DNA of 10,402 nucleotides from Phycisphaerales bacterium (GTDB taxonomy: Bacteria; Planctomycetota; Phycisphaerae; Phycisphaerales; UBA1924). The notes beneath the pieces were generated by a model. It was not told where the DNA came from and did not search any database. It saw only the letters and a list, made by a program, of their open reading frames with translations. The stretch is from the NCBI GenBank assembly GCA_016763115.1, contig JAESUL010000290.1, positions 1 through 10,402 on the forward strand. Direction: 5' to 3'. A program made the position numbers and the translations under genes. The stretch's first letter is position 1. Each line of letters starts with the position of its first letter. Of the stretch, positions 1 through 6,014 are shown piece by piece.

Positions 1-923
1 GCACTGGGTTGACGCATCGAGGCGAGCCGACGACGAAGCACGCCGGCGGCGGCTTCGGATTCAGTCGCCACACCAAACTCGGCAATATCTCCGGCATCGT
101 TCTCGATCACGCGGGCCGACCGGCGAGAACGCGAGGGCAACCGGACCTGGGACTGCTCGTGTTCATACATAGACTCGTCAAGGTACTTGTCTTGCAACTC
201 GTCGGCTTCACGAAGCGTGCGGGCAAACGACTGAGCGATTGAATCGCCTTCTTCATCGCGGACCTTGAGCAGCACCGAAGCGACATCCTCGGGGCTGTCG
301 AGTTCGCACAGCACATTCATCGCCCCCATCTGCGCCCGCTTGCCTCGCCCGCCTCCGGCGTGCGATAACAACAGAATACGACGATCAAACCGCATCACCA
401 CAAGCGTCATCCGCGATGAAACCGGGTACCGCCCGAGGACCTCGACGAGCCCGCTCGGCGCACTGCCGCCCGCGCCCATCGCACCGGCGAGCCCACCCTG
501 GCTCTTGGCAAGGCGTTTGTACAACTGCCCGAGCCCGAAGATCAGAAGCAGAATCCCGCCCAGCGCAAGCACGGTCTGGAGCATGCTCCCACGCTCGAAC
601 ATCTTGTTCTTGACTGCCGATCCCCCACCAATGGGCTCTTGCGACAACGGGGCAACAAACGGTGAAGGCTCTGCGATGCCCGCATTCGCAGAAGTCGATT
701 CATCCTGACGAGGCACACCGATCGGCTGCGAAGACGAACGCGTACGAGCGATCAACGCATTGTCAAGACTGACTTGGGCATGGGCTGCGGGTTGGGCCGG
801 TTCTCGCACTTGCGGCATAACGACCCGCACCGGCTCTTCGTCAGGCAATGGCCCAACTTGGGCCAATGACGGAGCGCCTGCGATGGCGAGAACATAAAAA
901 ACAAAGGCAAGTCGTATCTGCAT
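1..923 (-). CDS. fliO: FliO-family flagellar export-gate assembly protein (3' end outside window)
   Basis: FliO helps assemble the FliP/FliQ/FliR export gate in the inner membrane. Reading from ATG at 923 the frame stays open to the window edge, giving 307 residues with no stop. Residues 1-21 look like a signal peptide (hydrophobic FVFYVLAIAG, likely cut near SLA/Q). A Pro/Gln/Ser-rich linker follows to about 110, then one membrane segment near 114-134 (LQTVLALGGILLLIFGLGQL). The FliO signature comes next at about 159-190: GLVEVLGRYPVSSRMTLVVMRF followed by the RRILLLSHAG strand. The start is supported by AGGA at 931-934, 7 bases upstream, and by the signal peptide beginning there. Beyond residue 190 lies an unusually long charged tail, more than 110 residues, with an Arg-rich stretch near 261-272; many FliO proteins end soon after the conserved strand. 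It lies 62 bases after fliN, the usual fliN-fliO order. The family call is strong; the role of the tail is unknown. Confidence 0.88.
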   Translation of the reverse strand, partial: MQIRLAFVFYVLAIAGAPSLAQVGPLPDEEPVRVVMPQVREPAQPAAHAQVSLDNALIARTRSSSQPIGVPRQDESTSANAGIAEPSPFVAPLSQEPIGGGSAVKNKMFERGSMLQTVLALGGILLLIFGLGQLYKRLAKSQGGLAGAMGAGGSAPSGLVEVLGRYPVSSRMTLVVMRFDRRILLLSHAGGGRGKRAQMGAMNVLCELDSPEDVASVLLKVRDEEGDSIAQSFARTLREADELQDKYLDESMYEHEQSQVRLPSRSRRSARVIENDAGDIAEFGVATESEAAAGVLRRRLASMRQPS

Positions 924-930
924 ATCGCCA

Positions 931-934
931 TCCT
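931..934 (-). promoter_or_regulatory. Ribosome binding site of fliO
   Basis: AGGA on the minus strand, 7 bases before the ATG at 923. It supports this start over an out-of-frame ATG that overlaps it (AGGATG) and over longer in-frame readings from non-ATG codons. Confidence 0.55.
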
Positions 935-943
935 GGCTGTGCA

Positions 944-962
944 GGGGCGAATCCTCCGCCCC
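944..962 (-). other. Short GC hairpin in the fliN-fliO gap
   Basis: GGGGCG (944-949) and CGCCCC (957-962) are perfect inverted repeats around a 7-base loop. On the transcribed strand the loop reads GAGGATT, so a Shine-Dalgarno-like GGAGG sits across the stem-loop edge. No U-run follows, so it does not look like an intrinsic terminator. It could be an RNA structure affecting fliO translation or message processing, or it could be chance. Confidence 0.4.
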
Positions 963-985
963 GGTCAATATTTAATCACTCGGAC

Positions 986-1567
986 TCAATCTTCCTTGAA
1001 CGAAACAATCTCGTTGATCCGCACGCAGAAGTTCTCGTTGAGCACCAGCACCTCGCCCTTAGCGACATGCCGATCGTTTACATACACATCAACCGGATCG
1101 CCGGCCAGTTTATCGAGCTCCACCACCGCGCCCTCGTTGAGCTTGAGTACATCCTCAACAAACATCTTGGTCCGCCCGAGCTCGATGCGGACATTGAGAT
1201 TCACATCCGAGAGTAGATCAAGCCCCTCGTTGCCCGTGCCCGCACCTGAACTCTTGAAGACTGGTTCGTTGAACGGCGTTCCCGCCGATGCCGAATCACC
1301 CGCAGAATCCGCGATGCCTTGCACTCGCCCGATTGCCGACATCGCGGCGGCGAGTGCTTCGGCTTCGGAATCAGACATCTCGGCTTCTGCCTGGTCGCCA
1401 CCCTCTGTCGAAGCGTCTTCACCATCGACAGATGCCTGGGGCTCTGCCGCGGATGCCTCGTCGGTATCCCCTTGCGGGTCAACGGCTTCGGACTGCTCGG
1501 AATCTGGTTGCTCAGACTCGGGCGTCGCTTCGTTGGTTCCTTCGGCGTTGTCTGTATCGTCGGGCAT
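986..1567 (-). CDS. fliN: Flagellar motor switch protein FliN with acidic N-terminal extension
   Basis: FliN forms the lower rim of the C-ring, where CheY-P binding and export-ATPase docking take place. With ATG at 1567 the product has 193 residues. The C-terminal SpoA domain (about 116-190) closely matches family pattern: LLSDVNLNVRIELGRTKM, then LKLNEGAVVELDKLAGDPVD, then GEVLVLNENFCVRINEI. Residues 1-110 are acidic and low in complexity (Asp, Glu, Ser, Ala), typical of the long flexible N-termini of some FliN proteins. The start is uncertain: no clear ribosome site precedes 1567. The frame is open upstream to a GTG at 1621 (211 residues), and an internal ATG at 1378 would give 130 residues, close to the 137 of E. 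coli FliN. The acidic composition through 1567-1378 is coherent, and the alternate frames there are Arg-rich, which argues that it is coding. It follows fliL with a 171-base gap; fliM, which usually sits between them, is missing. Confidence 0.92.
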   Translation of the reverse strand: MPDDTDNAEGTNEATPESEQPDSEQSEAVDPQGDTDEASAAEPQASVDGEDASTEGGDQAEAEMSDSEAEALAAAMSAIGRVQGIADSAGDSASAGTPFNEPVFKSSGAGTGNEGLDLLSDVNLNVRIELGRTKMFVEDVLKLNEGAVVELDKLAGDPVDVYVNDRHVAKGEVLVLNENFCVRINEIVSFKED

Positions 1568-1639
1568 CTGGGGTATCCATTGGCATCGCGGTGTGCCGAT
1601 CCGGCGCAGCTCGACCCACACCGGGCCTTGCTGATCCAG

Positions 1640-1666
1640 TTATCGGCCTTGCGCCTTTGGATTGTC
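1640..1666 (-). promoter_or_regulatory. Candidate sigma-28 (FliA/SigD) promoter before fliN
   Basis: On the coding strand the exact sigma-28 -10 consensus GCCGATAA lies at 1647-1640, inside the 171-base fliL-fliN gap. At the standard 15-base spacing the -35 region reads GACA (1666-1663), a weak match to TAAA. Predicted transcription would start near 1633, about 65 bases before the fliN ATG. The exact 8-mer, the right strand and the intergenic position in a flagellar operon favour it; the poor -35 counts against it. Confidence 0.45.
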
Positions 1667-1718
1667 CAGTTCTTGCGCACAAAGCGCAGACTTTGTTTCG
1701 TTGCGCAGTCATTGCGCA
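1649..1718. repeat. Cluster of TTGCGC(A) short repeats
   Basis: TTGCGCA occurs at 1673-1679, 1701-1707 and 1712-1718, with a partial copy TTGCGC at 1649-1654, all in the same orientation and all inside the fliL-fliN gap. A further GCGCA lies at 1684-1688. Within the cluster, ACAAAG (1679-1684) and CTTTGT (1691-1696) form a 6-bp inverted repeat with a 6-base loop. The repeats sit just upstream of the candidate sigma-28 -10 box, so they could be binding sites for a regulator, but no known operator is recognised. Confidence 0.45.
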
Positions 1719-1738
1719 CTTTCTGCCCGTCACGCGAA

Positions 1739-2284
1739 TCAGCTGTCCGCGGGGAAGCCCTTGCACTCGGGGATGATGACCCGGTCGATCAGCGGGATGC
1801 CGTCGGGGTCGACTCCGAACTGGTCGTTGAGGTAGCTGGTCACCTGGCGGGTGATGGTCGCCAGATCCGGCTCGCGGAGGTGGCGATCGTGGGCACGCCG
1901 AAAGATCAGCGCCACGCCTTCTTTGAGTGTCGCCGCATCACGCTCTTGCAGGCGGGTGATCTCGGCGAGGTTTTTCTGACGAACACGCAAGAAGATTTCA
2001 ACGCGCCATTCCCAGACGCGCCCGGTCTGCATGTTCTGGAATCGTTCTTTGAGCAGTTCGACCTCGACCGGCGCTTCATCGCCCGTGTCTTCGAGCCCGA
2101 TTAGTTCGCCGGCTTCGACGCTCTTGGGTCCGCCGAGCTTGGTGATGATCAGGTACAGACCCGCGCCCTCGACGATCATGATGACCGCGATGATGATGAT
2201 CATCTTGAGCCCGCCTCCGGATTTCTCCGTGGACTCTTCGGTTCCTTCGGGTGTTTCAGCTGCGTTGGTTTCTTCGTCGGCCAT
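1739..2284 (-). CDS. fliL: Flagellar basal body-associated protein FliL
   Basis: FliL is a single-pass inner-membrane protein that surrounds and supports stator units near the MS ring. The 181-residue product has the family layout. An acidic, Glu/Thr-rich cytoplasmic N-terminus (1-25) precedes one membrane segment near 28-48 (MIIIIAVIMIVEGAGLYLII). A short linker follows, then a periplasmic domain with the typical pattern of a modified N-terminal strand, WRVEIFLRVRQKN, a long amphipathic helix and a C-terminal LIDRVIIPECKGF. The start is ATG at 2284 with a modest GAGAG site a few bases upstream. It lies 32 bases after motB, which fits a stator-linked role. The C-terminal strand is somewhat longer than in E. 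coli FliL (154 residues), mostly because of the N-terminus and the linker. The family call rests on topology, pattern and position together. Confidence 0.9.
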   Translation of the reverse strand: MADEETNAAETPEGTEESTEKSGGGLKMIIIIAVIMIVEGAGLYLIITKLGGPKSVEAGELIGLEDTGDEAPVEVELLKERFQNMQTGRVWEWRVEIFLRVRQKNLAEITRLQERDAATLKEGVALIFRRAHDRHLREPDLATITRQVTSYLNDQFGVDPDGIPLIDRVIIPECKGFPADS

Positions 2285-2311
2285 GTCGTTCTCTCATGTT
2301 GCTCGGGCGGA

Positions 2312-2325
2312 GGGGATTAGTCCCC
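2312..2325 (-). other. Small hairpin at the motB stop codon
   Basis: GGGGA (2312-2316) and TCCCC (2321-2325) pair around a 4-base loop containing part of the motB TAA stop. The stem is only 5 bp and has no following U-run, so it is not a convincing terminator. It may be a minor message-stability element or chance. Confidence 0.25.
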
Positions 2326-3063
2326 AACGCCGGTGAAGTCTGGATCGGGGTGGGTCTGGTCCACGGTCCGACCGGTCTGGAAGATCTGAACTCGGCGATT
2401 GGTGACCGATCCTTGCCCCGAACCACCATCAAGGGTCATCGGTTCGGTATTCCCCGCCGATTCAACCCGCAAGATCGCTGGTTCAACCGCGCATTCTCGG
2501 ACCAAGAAGTCCTTGACCACCTGGGCACGCTTGTAGGCAAGTTCGTCGAACCCGTACCCGGATCGTTTCTCTTCGACGCCCCACGCGTGCCCCACCACCG
2601 GGCAGATGTATTTCTGTCCGCGGATCTTTGGTGCGATCTGGGATTGGATCATGTCCTTGTTGCGTTTGGTGAGCTCATAGCTCCCGGCCTCGAAGATCAC
2701 CGATGCGCCGATCGCGTGGCGGGCACCCTCCTGGACGACCGCGACTTTTTCTTCACGCCCGGGGACATTGGCGTTCACATTTTCATCGGTCGATCGTCGG
2801 TCACCGTCGCGTTTGGCCCGCTCGGAGTTCTGGCTGACTTCTGAGTTGGAGATTGATTCAAGGATCTTGGCGAGCCCGAGCCCGCCGTCGGCACCCATGG
2901 CGCTGTTGACTGAATCGAGAATTTTCTGGTATTCGTCTGGTTTCTTGAGCTCAGAGAATGCCGCCAGAAGGATAAAGAAGCACAGCAGCAGCGACATCAG
3001 GTCGCCAAAGGTCAGCACCCACTCGGGGACCTCTGCTTTGGGGGCTTCCTTTTTCTTGGGCAT
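2317..3063 (-). CDS. motB: Stator protein MotB (OmpA-like, peptidoglycan-anchored)
   Basis: MotB pairs with MotA to form the ion-driven stator and anchors it to peptidoglycan. From ATG at 3063 the product has 248 residues. A short Lys-rich cytoplasmic tail precedes the single membrane helix at about 14-36 (PEWVLTFGDLMSLLLCFFIL), which carries the essential ion-binding Asp at residue 21. A plug/linker region follows, and an OmpA-like domain spans about 118-230, ending in the conserved NRRV at 222-225. A GTG at 3072 is in frame, but it overlaps the ribosome site, so 3063 is preferred. Oddity: where OmpA-like domains usually read GHTD, this protein reads GHAW (158-161), losing the Asp, while the matching Arg (R179, in YKRA) is kept. 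The segment between them is also longer than usual. motA lies 30 bases upstream. The ion used (H+ or Na+) cannot be decided from sequence here. Confidence 0.95.
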   Translation of the reverse strand: MPKKKEAPKAEVPEWVLTFGDLMSLLLCFFILLAAFSELKKPDEYQKILDSVNSAMGADGGLGLAKILESISNSEVSQNSERAKRDGDRRSTDENVNANVPGREEKVAVVQEGARHAIGASVIFEAGSYELTKRNKDMIQSQIAPKIRGQKYICPVVGHAWGVEEKRSGYGFDELAYKRAQVVKDFLVRECAVEPAILRVESAGNTEPMTLDGGSGQGSVTNRRVQIFQTGRTVDQTHPDPDFTGVGD

Positions 3064-3071
3064 CGCGGGCA

Positions 3072-3078
3072 CCTCTCT
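3072..3078 (-). promoter_or_regulatory. Ribosome binding site of motB
   Basis: AGAGAGG on the coding strand, 8 bases before the ATG at 3063. It decides against the in-frame GTG at 3072, which lies within the site itself. Confidence 0.65.
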
Positions 3079-3093
3079 GACTGGGCGTGATTA

Positions 3094-3876
3094 TTACGCG
3101 GCTTGTGCTTCGTCCTCACCGAACCCGACGCGCTGTGCGGGTGGGAGGTAGGTCAGCAGTTTGCTCTCAACAACACGCGGGTTGTCACCCGATTGGATCG
3201 ACATCACGCCGGCGATAATTACTGTTTTGAGCAGGACTTCTTCCTGGTCGTTCATGTACAGCTTGTCGGCGATCGGGCCGGCGAACACATTGGCGATCAC
3301 CGCACCATACAGCGTCGTGATCAACGCCACGGCCATACTCGGACCGATCGATGCCGGGTCGTCCATCGAGCCAAGCATAAAGATCAGCCCCATCAGCGTT
3401 CCGATCATCCCGAACGCGGGTGCGTACTTGGCGAACTGGTCGAGGATCATTTTGCCGGCCATATGCCGATCCATGAGCCCTTCGAGCTCGGTTTCCATGA
3501 TGACGCGGATGAGTTCGGGGTCGGTGCCGTCCACGGCCATTTTGATCCCGCGAACAACGAACTCTTCTTTCATGTCACCGACATGGTTCTCGAGGCTCAA
3601 GATTCCTTCGCGCCGAGCGATCTCTGCGAATCGGACCAGATCCCGGATGACCTCTGCGACATCCGAGGTATCGTTGAAGATTGATTTGAGAACCACCGCG
3701 TGGACCTTGAGGATCCGCGCCAAGGGGAACGCACAAATGACCGCGCCCGTCGAGCCGCCAAGGACGACCACGACCGAGGGGATGTTAATCAGCGCGAGCG
3801 GATCTCCGCCGAGCACGACCGCGAGCCCAACCGAAGCGAGGGCGACGCCGAGTCCAATGAGTGTACCTATATCCAC
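3094..3876 (-). CDS. motA: Stator protein MotA
   Basis: MotA is the torque-generating stator subunit that contacts FliG. The frame is open up to 3963, but GTG at 3876 is chosen because GGAGGA sits 6 bases before it and because the product then begins VDIGTLIGLG, as MotA proteins normally do. This gives 260 residues. Four membrane segments are visible, near 4-23, 31-50, 150-170 and 178-200. The large cytoplasmic loop holds the conserved RREGILSLE (89-97) that interacts with FliG. The two functional prolines expected in MotA are present: P153 in YAPAFGMIGT (E. coli P173) and P201 in FAGPIADKL (E. coli P222). Two consecutive TAA codons end the gene. A 139-base gap separates it from flbD, the second longest in the window, so it may have its own promoter. 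motB follows after 30 bases. Confidence 0.96.
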   Translation of the reverse strand: MDIGTLIGLGVALASVGLAVVLGGDPLALINIPSVVVVLGGSTGAVICAFPLARILKVHAVVLKSIFNDTSDVAEVIRDLVRFAEIARREGILSLENHVGDMKEEFVVRGIKMAVDGTDPELIRVIMETELEGLMDRHMAGKMILDQFAKYAPAFGMIGTLMGLIFMLGSMDDPASIGPSMAVALITTLYGAVIANVFAGPIADKLYMNDQEEVLLKTVIIAGVMSIQSGDNPRVVESKLLTYLPPAQRVGFGEDEAQAA

Positions 3877-3882
3877 CGCGAA

Positions 3883-3888
3883 TCCTCC
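3883..3888 (-). promoter_or_regulatory. Ribosome binding site of motA
   Basis: GGAGGA on the coding strand, 6 bases before the GTG at 3876. This strong site fixes the start and rules out the longer reading from 3963 and the ATG at 3906. Confidence 0.75.
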
Positions 3889-3928
3889 ATGCGTTGGGTA
3901 GAGCATCCGAGCTCCAACGCATATTCTC

Positions 3929-3956
3929 ACATCGTCGTGAAAATGGGGATTCTTTA
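3929..3956 (-). promoter_or_regulatory. Weak candidate sigma-28 promoter before motA
   Basis: On the coding strand TAAAGAAT (3956-3949) resembles the sigma-28 -35 element TAAAGTTT. After 12 bases GACGATGT (3936-3929) matches five of eight positions of GCCGATAA. The spacing is one base longer than the usual 11. It lies in the 139-base flbD-motA gap, about 50 bases before the motA start. motAB are often class-3, sigma-28-dependent genes, which makes the site plausible but not proven. Confidence 0.3.
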
Positions 3957-4015
3957 CCGACAACGCGGGATTCGGCGGATTCTGGGCGAGCCGAAGGGAT
4001 ATCCGGACGCTGGGT

Positions 4016-4213
4016 TTACGCCGGTGGACACAAACGACGCAGGTGGCGTTCGTATTCGATGACCCTGCGGATCATCTCCTTGCTCGTTTCGAGCACGACG
4101 AGGTGCTCGCCGGACACCAGCGTGATAATGGTGTCCGGGCTCTCCTCGATGGTCCGGATAAGCTCGGCGTTGAGCACGAACTTCTGTCCATTGAGCCTTG
4201 TCAGCGCGATCAT
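4016..4213 (-). CDS. flbD: FlbD/SwrD-family small flagellar protein
   Basis: A complete 65-residue protein of the FlbD (SwrD, YlzI) family, which sits directly after flgE in many Firmicutes flagellar operons. In Bacillus subtilis the homologue SwrD raises motor power, acting on stator function. Visible family traits are the N-terminal MIALTRLNGQKFVLNAELI, the IEESPDTIITLVSGEHLVV core and the helical VLETSKEMIRRVIEYERHL. The family usually starts MI.LTRLNG and keeps the E-PDT-I-L-G pattern, both seen here. The start is ATG at 4213 with AAGGA 6 bases upstream. It lies 21 bases after flgE and is followed by motA, which fits a stator-linked role. It is not related to the Caulobacter FlbD NtrC-type regulator. 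Confidence 0.93.
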   Translation of the reverse strand: MIALTRLNGQKFVLNAELIRTIEESPDTIITLVSGEHLVVLETSKEMIRRVIEYERHLRRLCPPA

Positions 4214-4234
4214 GGCAGTTCCTTCTCGATCATC

Positions 4235-5962
4235 TTATCGACCGAGCACCAAGAGCTGCTGGATCAACTCGTCAGCGGTCCGGATCACACGCGACGACGC
4301 GGAATACCCCGTCGAGGTCAGGATCAACTCGGTGAACTCTTGCCCGAGATCCACATTGGACAACTCGAGTGCTCCCGAAACAATGGTCCCGTTGCCCAGT
4401 TCACCCGCACCCGCGACGGCCGCGGGTCCGGAGTTGGGCCCGGTTGCGAACAGGTTGCCGCCCGCATCGATCAGCCCGGCGGGGTTGGAGAAGTTGGCCA
4501 GCACGACCTGCCCCATGGTGCGGATCGCGCCATTGGAGAACCGACCGAAGATCACCCCATCTTCGCCTGCAGCGAATGTTTCAAGCGTTCCGGGAGGAAG
4601 CCCGTCGGTGGCCAGCCCGATGAGGTTTGAGCGTGTATCAAGCGAGGTCGTCTGTCCGGAATCAGAGATGAACCGAAGATCAAAGGTCAACGGCGTCCCG
4701 GCGCCAGTGTTCTGGCGGTCCACGGTGACCGAGATTGATGAGCTATCCGGGGACATCTGCCCGTCGGTGTCAAACTGCAGCGTGCCCGTCGAGATGGCGA
4801 GATCGAGATTCGTATCATCCGCGGATTCAATAAAGTACTGCCAGACCGGGCCGGTATCGGGGGTTGAATCGAGCACCATGGTGACATCGATGCGGATATC
4901 GGTTCCGAGCGAGTCATAGGCGATGAAGGTTGTGCGGATACTCTCGCCGTCGGCGGTCGCGGTCTTGTCGGCGACGAACGGCGAAGACACAAACGCGCCG
5001 GAAGAATCAAGGAGTTGAATATCACCAGTACCGAGCGTGATATCACTGACCAACCCGGTATTGCCCACGATCTGGATGATCCCAGTCAGCGGATCAACAC
5101 TCACTCCCGGCGTATTGCCATCGGGGTTCGCCCCCGCAGCGCTCTGGATCCCCATCGCGGCATCCATGAAATCCATCATGTCCTGCACGGTGGTGCCCGC
5201 GGTAATATCGAGCGACGCATCGGGGAGCAGGGCTTCGCCCTTCTTGACTCCGGTAATCATGATCGTTTGCCCCGCAGCAAACAATGCGTTGCCCGGCGAG
5301 TTCGGGTCTTCGATGCTGCTGAGCAATGATGTCGAGGAGATGAACACCCCACCGAGTTCGCTTAATCCTGCCGTCGCAGTACCGAGCAGGTCAATGATCG
5401 AGCCCTGCGTGGGGATGTCGCCATCCTTATTCAGGTTGCCGACCAGGGAGACATTTTCTGTTGCCTCGGCGATGGTGCGTTTGCCGACGGGGATATTAAT
5501 CGGGACGAGATTGCCGGTGAGAAGGTTGAAGTTTTCATCGACCGCGTACCCAAGCAGGCGCTCGCCGGTCGCGGTGGTCAGGTTATCCGATGGGTCCTGG
5601 CGGAAGGTGCCCGCGCGGGTGTAGAAGGTCTGCCCCTCGCGTTCAACGATGAAGAAGCCCGAGCCGTCGATGGCCAGATCGCGTAGATCCCCGGTGGGGC
5701 TCAGCGAGCCGTTGGCGAAGTTGCGTTGCACCGCGCCGATGGCGACGCCGTTGCCGATCTGCTTGGGGTTCACGCCCCCGAGTACATCGTTGGGCGAGGT
5801 TCCCAGCCCAAGGTTCTGGGTAAACATGGAGGAGAAGAGCATCCGCGAACTCTTGAATGCAACGGTATTGATATTCGCAATATTGTTGCCGATGACATCG
5901 AGTTTCCTCGCGTTCGCGTTAAGCCCGCTAAGTCCGATGAGCAATGATGTGGTGGATGCCAT
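4235..5962 (-). CDS. flgE: Flagellar hook protein FlgE
   Basis: FlgE polymerises into the hook, the universal joint outside the cell. The product has 575 residues. The N-terminal rod/hook motif is clear (LLIGLSGLNANARKLDVIGNNIANINTVAFKSSR, seen within residues 6-40), followed by the GSLSPTGDLRDLAIDGSGFFIV region near 86-108 and the FYTRAGTF strand. A FlgE_D2-like domain begins near 340 (RTTFIAYDSLGTDIRIDVTM). The C-terminus shows the flagellar basal-body motif, GALELSNVDLGQEFTELI through SSRVIRTADELIQQLLVLGR. Typical FlgE is about 400 residues. The excess is mostly a Gly/Thr/Asp-rich block at about 170-335, including a TTVQDMMDFMDAAMGI helix, which is probably an extra surface domain. The start is ATG at 5962 with AAGGA 9 bases upstream. 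It follows the TIGR02530-like gene by 52 bases, with no clear promoter or terminator between. Confidence 0.97.
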   Translation of the reverse strand: MASTTSLLIGLSGLNANARKLDVIGNNIANINTVAFKSSRMLFSSMFTQNLGLGTSPNDVLGGVNPKQIGNGVAIGAVQRNFANGSLSPTGDLRDLAIDGSGFFIVEREGQTFYTRAGTFRQDPSDNLTTATGERLLGYAVDENFNLLTGNLVPINIPVGKRTIAEATENVSLVGNLNKDGDIPTQGSIIDLLGTATAGLSELGGVFISSTSLLSSIEDPNSPGNALFAAGQTIMITGVKKGEALLPDASLDITAGTTVQDMMDFMDAAMGIQSAAGANPDGNTPGVSVDPLTGIIQIVGNTGLVSDITLGTGDIQLLDSSGAFVSSPFVADKTATADGESIRTTFIAYDSLGTDIRIDVTMVLDSTPDTGPVWQYFIESADDTNLDLAISTGTLQFDTDGQMSPDSSSISVTVDRQNTGAGTPLTFDLRFISDSGQTTSLDTRSNLIGLATDGLPPGTLETFAAGEDGVIFGRFSNGAIRTMGQVVLANFSNPAGLIDAGGNLFATGPNSGPAAVAGAGELGNGTIVSGALELSNVDLGQEFTELILTSTGYSASSRVIRTADELIQQLLVLGR

Positions 5963-6014
5963 GTTCTTGGTTCCTTCGATTGATCAAGGGGTATAGCCCT
6001 CGACCCGGTAAAAA

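Noticed and set aside
1201..1719. Minus-strand frame of 172 codons overlapping fliN, which could have filled the fliL-fliN gap
   Set aside because: It is Arg- and Ser-rich, resembles no FliM region, and runs through the fliN coding sequence in another frame.
1319..2104. Plus-strand open frame of 261 codons opposite fliN and fliL
   Set aside because: Its residues are Cys-, Arg- and Leu-heavy with no family pattern, and it lies wholly over two well-supported minus-strand genes and their gap.
2312..2325. Hairpin at the motB stop as a transcription terminator
   Set aside because: The stem is only 5 bp, has no U-run, and fliL follows 32 bases later in the same direction.
3877..3963. Longer MotA start 29 codons upstream
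   Set aside because: The added residues have no MotA similarity, while the GTG at 3876 has a strong ribosome site and gives the usual MotA N-terminus.
4235..4242. GTCGATAA, a one-mismatch sigma-28 -10 box before flbD
   Set aside because: It is the last codons and stop of flgE (Gly-Arg-stop), and nothing like TAAA lies 15 bases upstream.
3861..4919. Plus-strand open frame of 352 codons opposite flbD and flgE
   Set aside because: It is a Ser/Pro-rich antisense shadow of flgE, which has unmistakable hook-protein motifs; no ribosome site or recognisable domain is present.
5963..6014. Possible promoter in the 52-base gap before flgE
   Set aside because: I see only a ribosome site and a 3-4 bp inverted repeat; no sigma-70, sigma-54 or sigma-28 pattern stands out.
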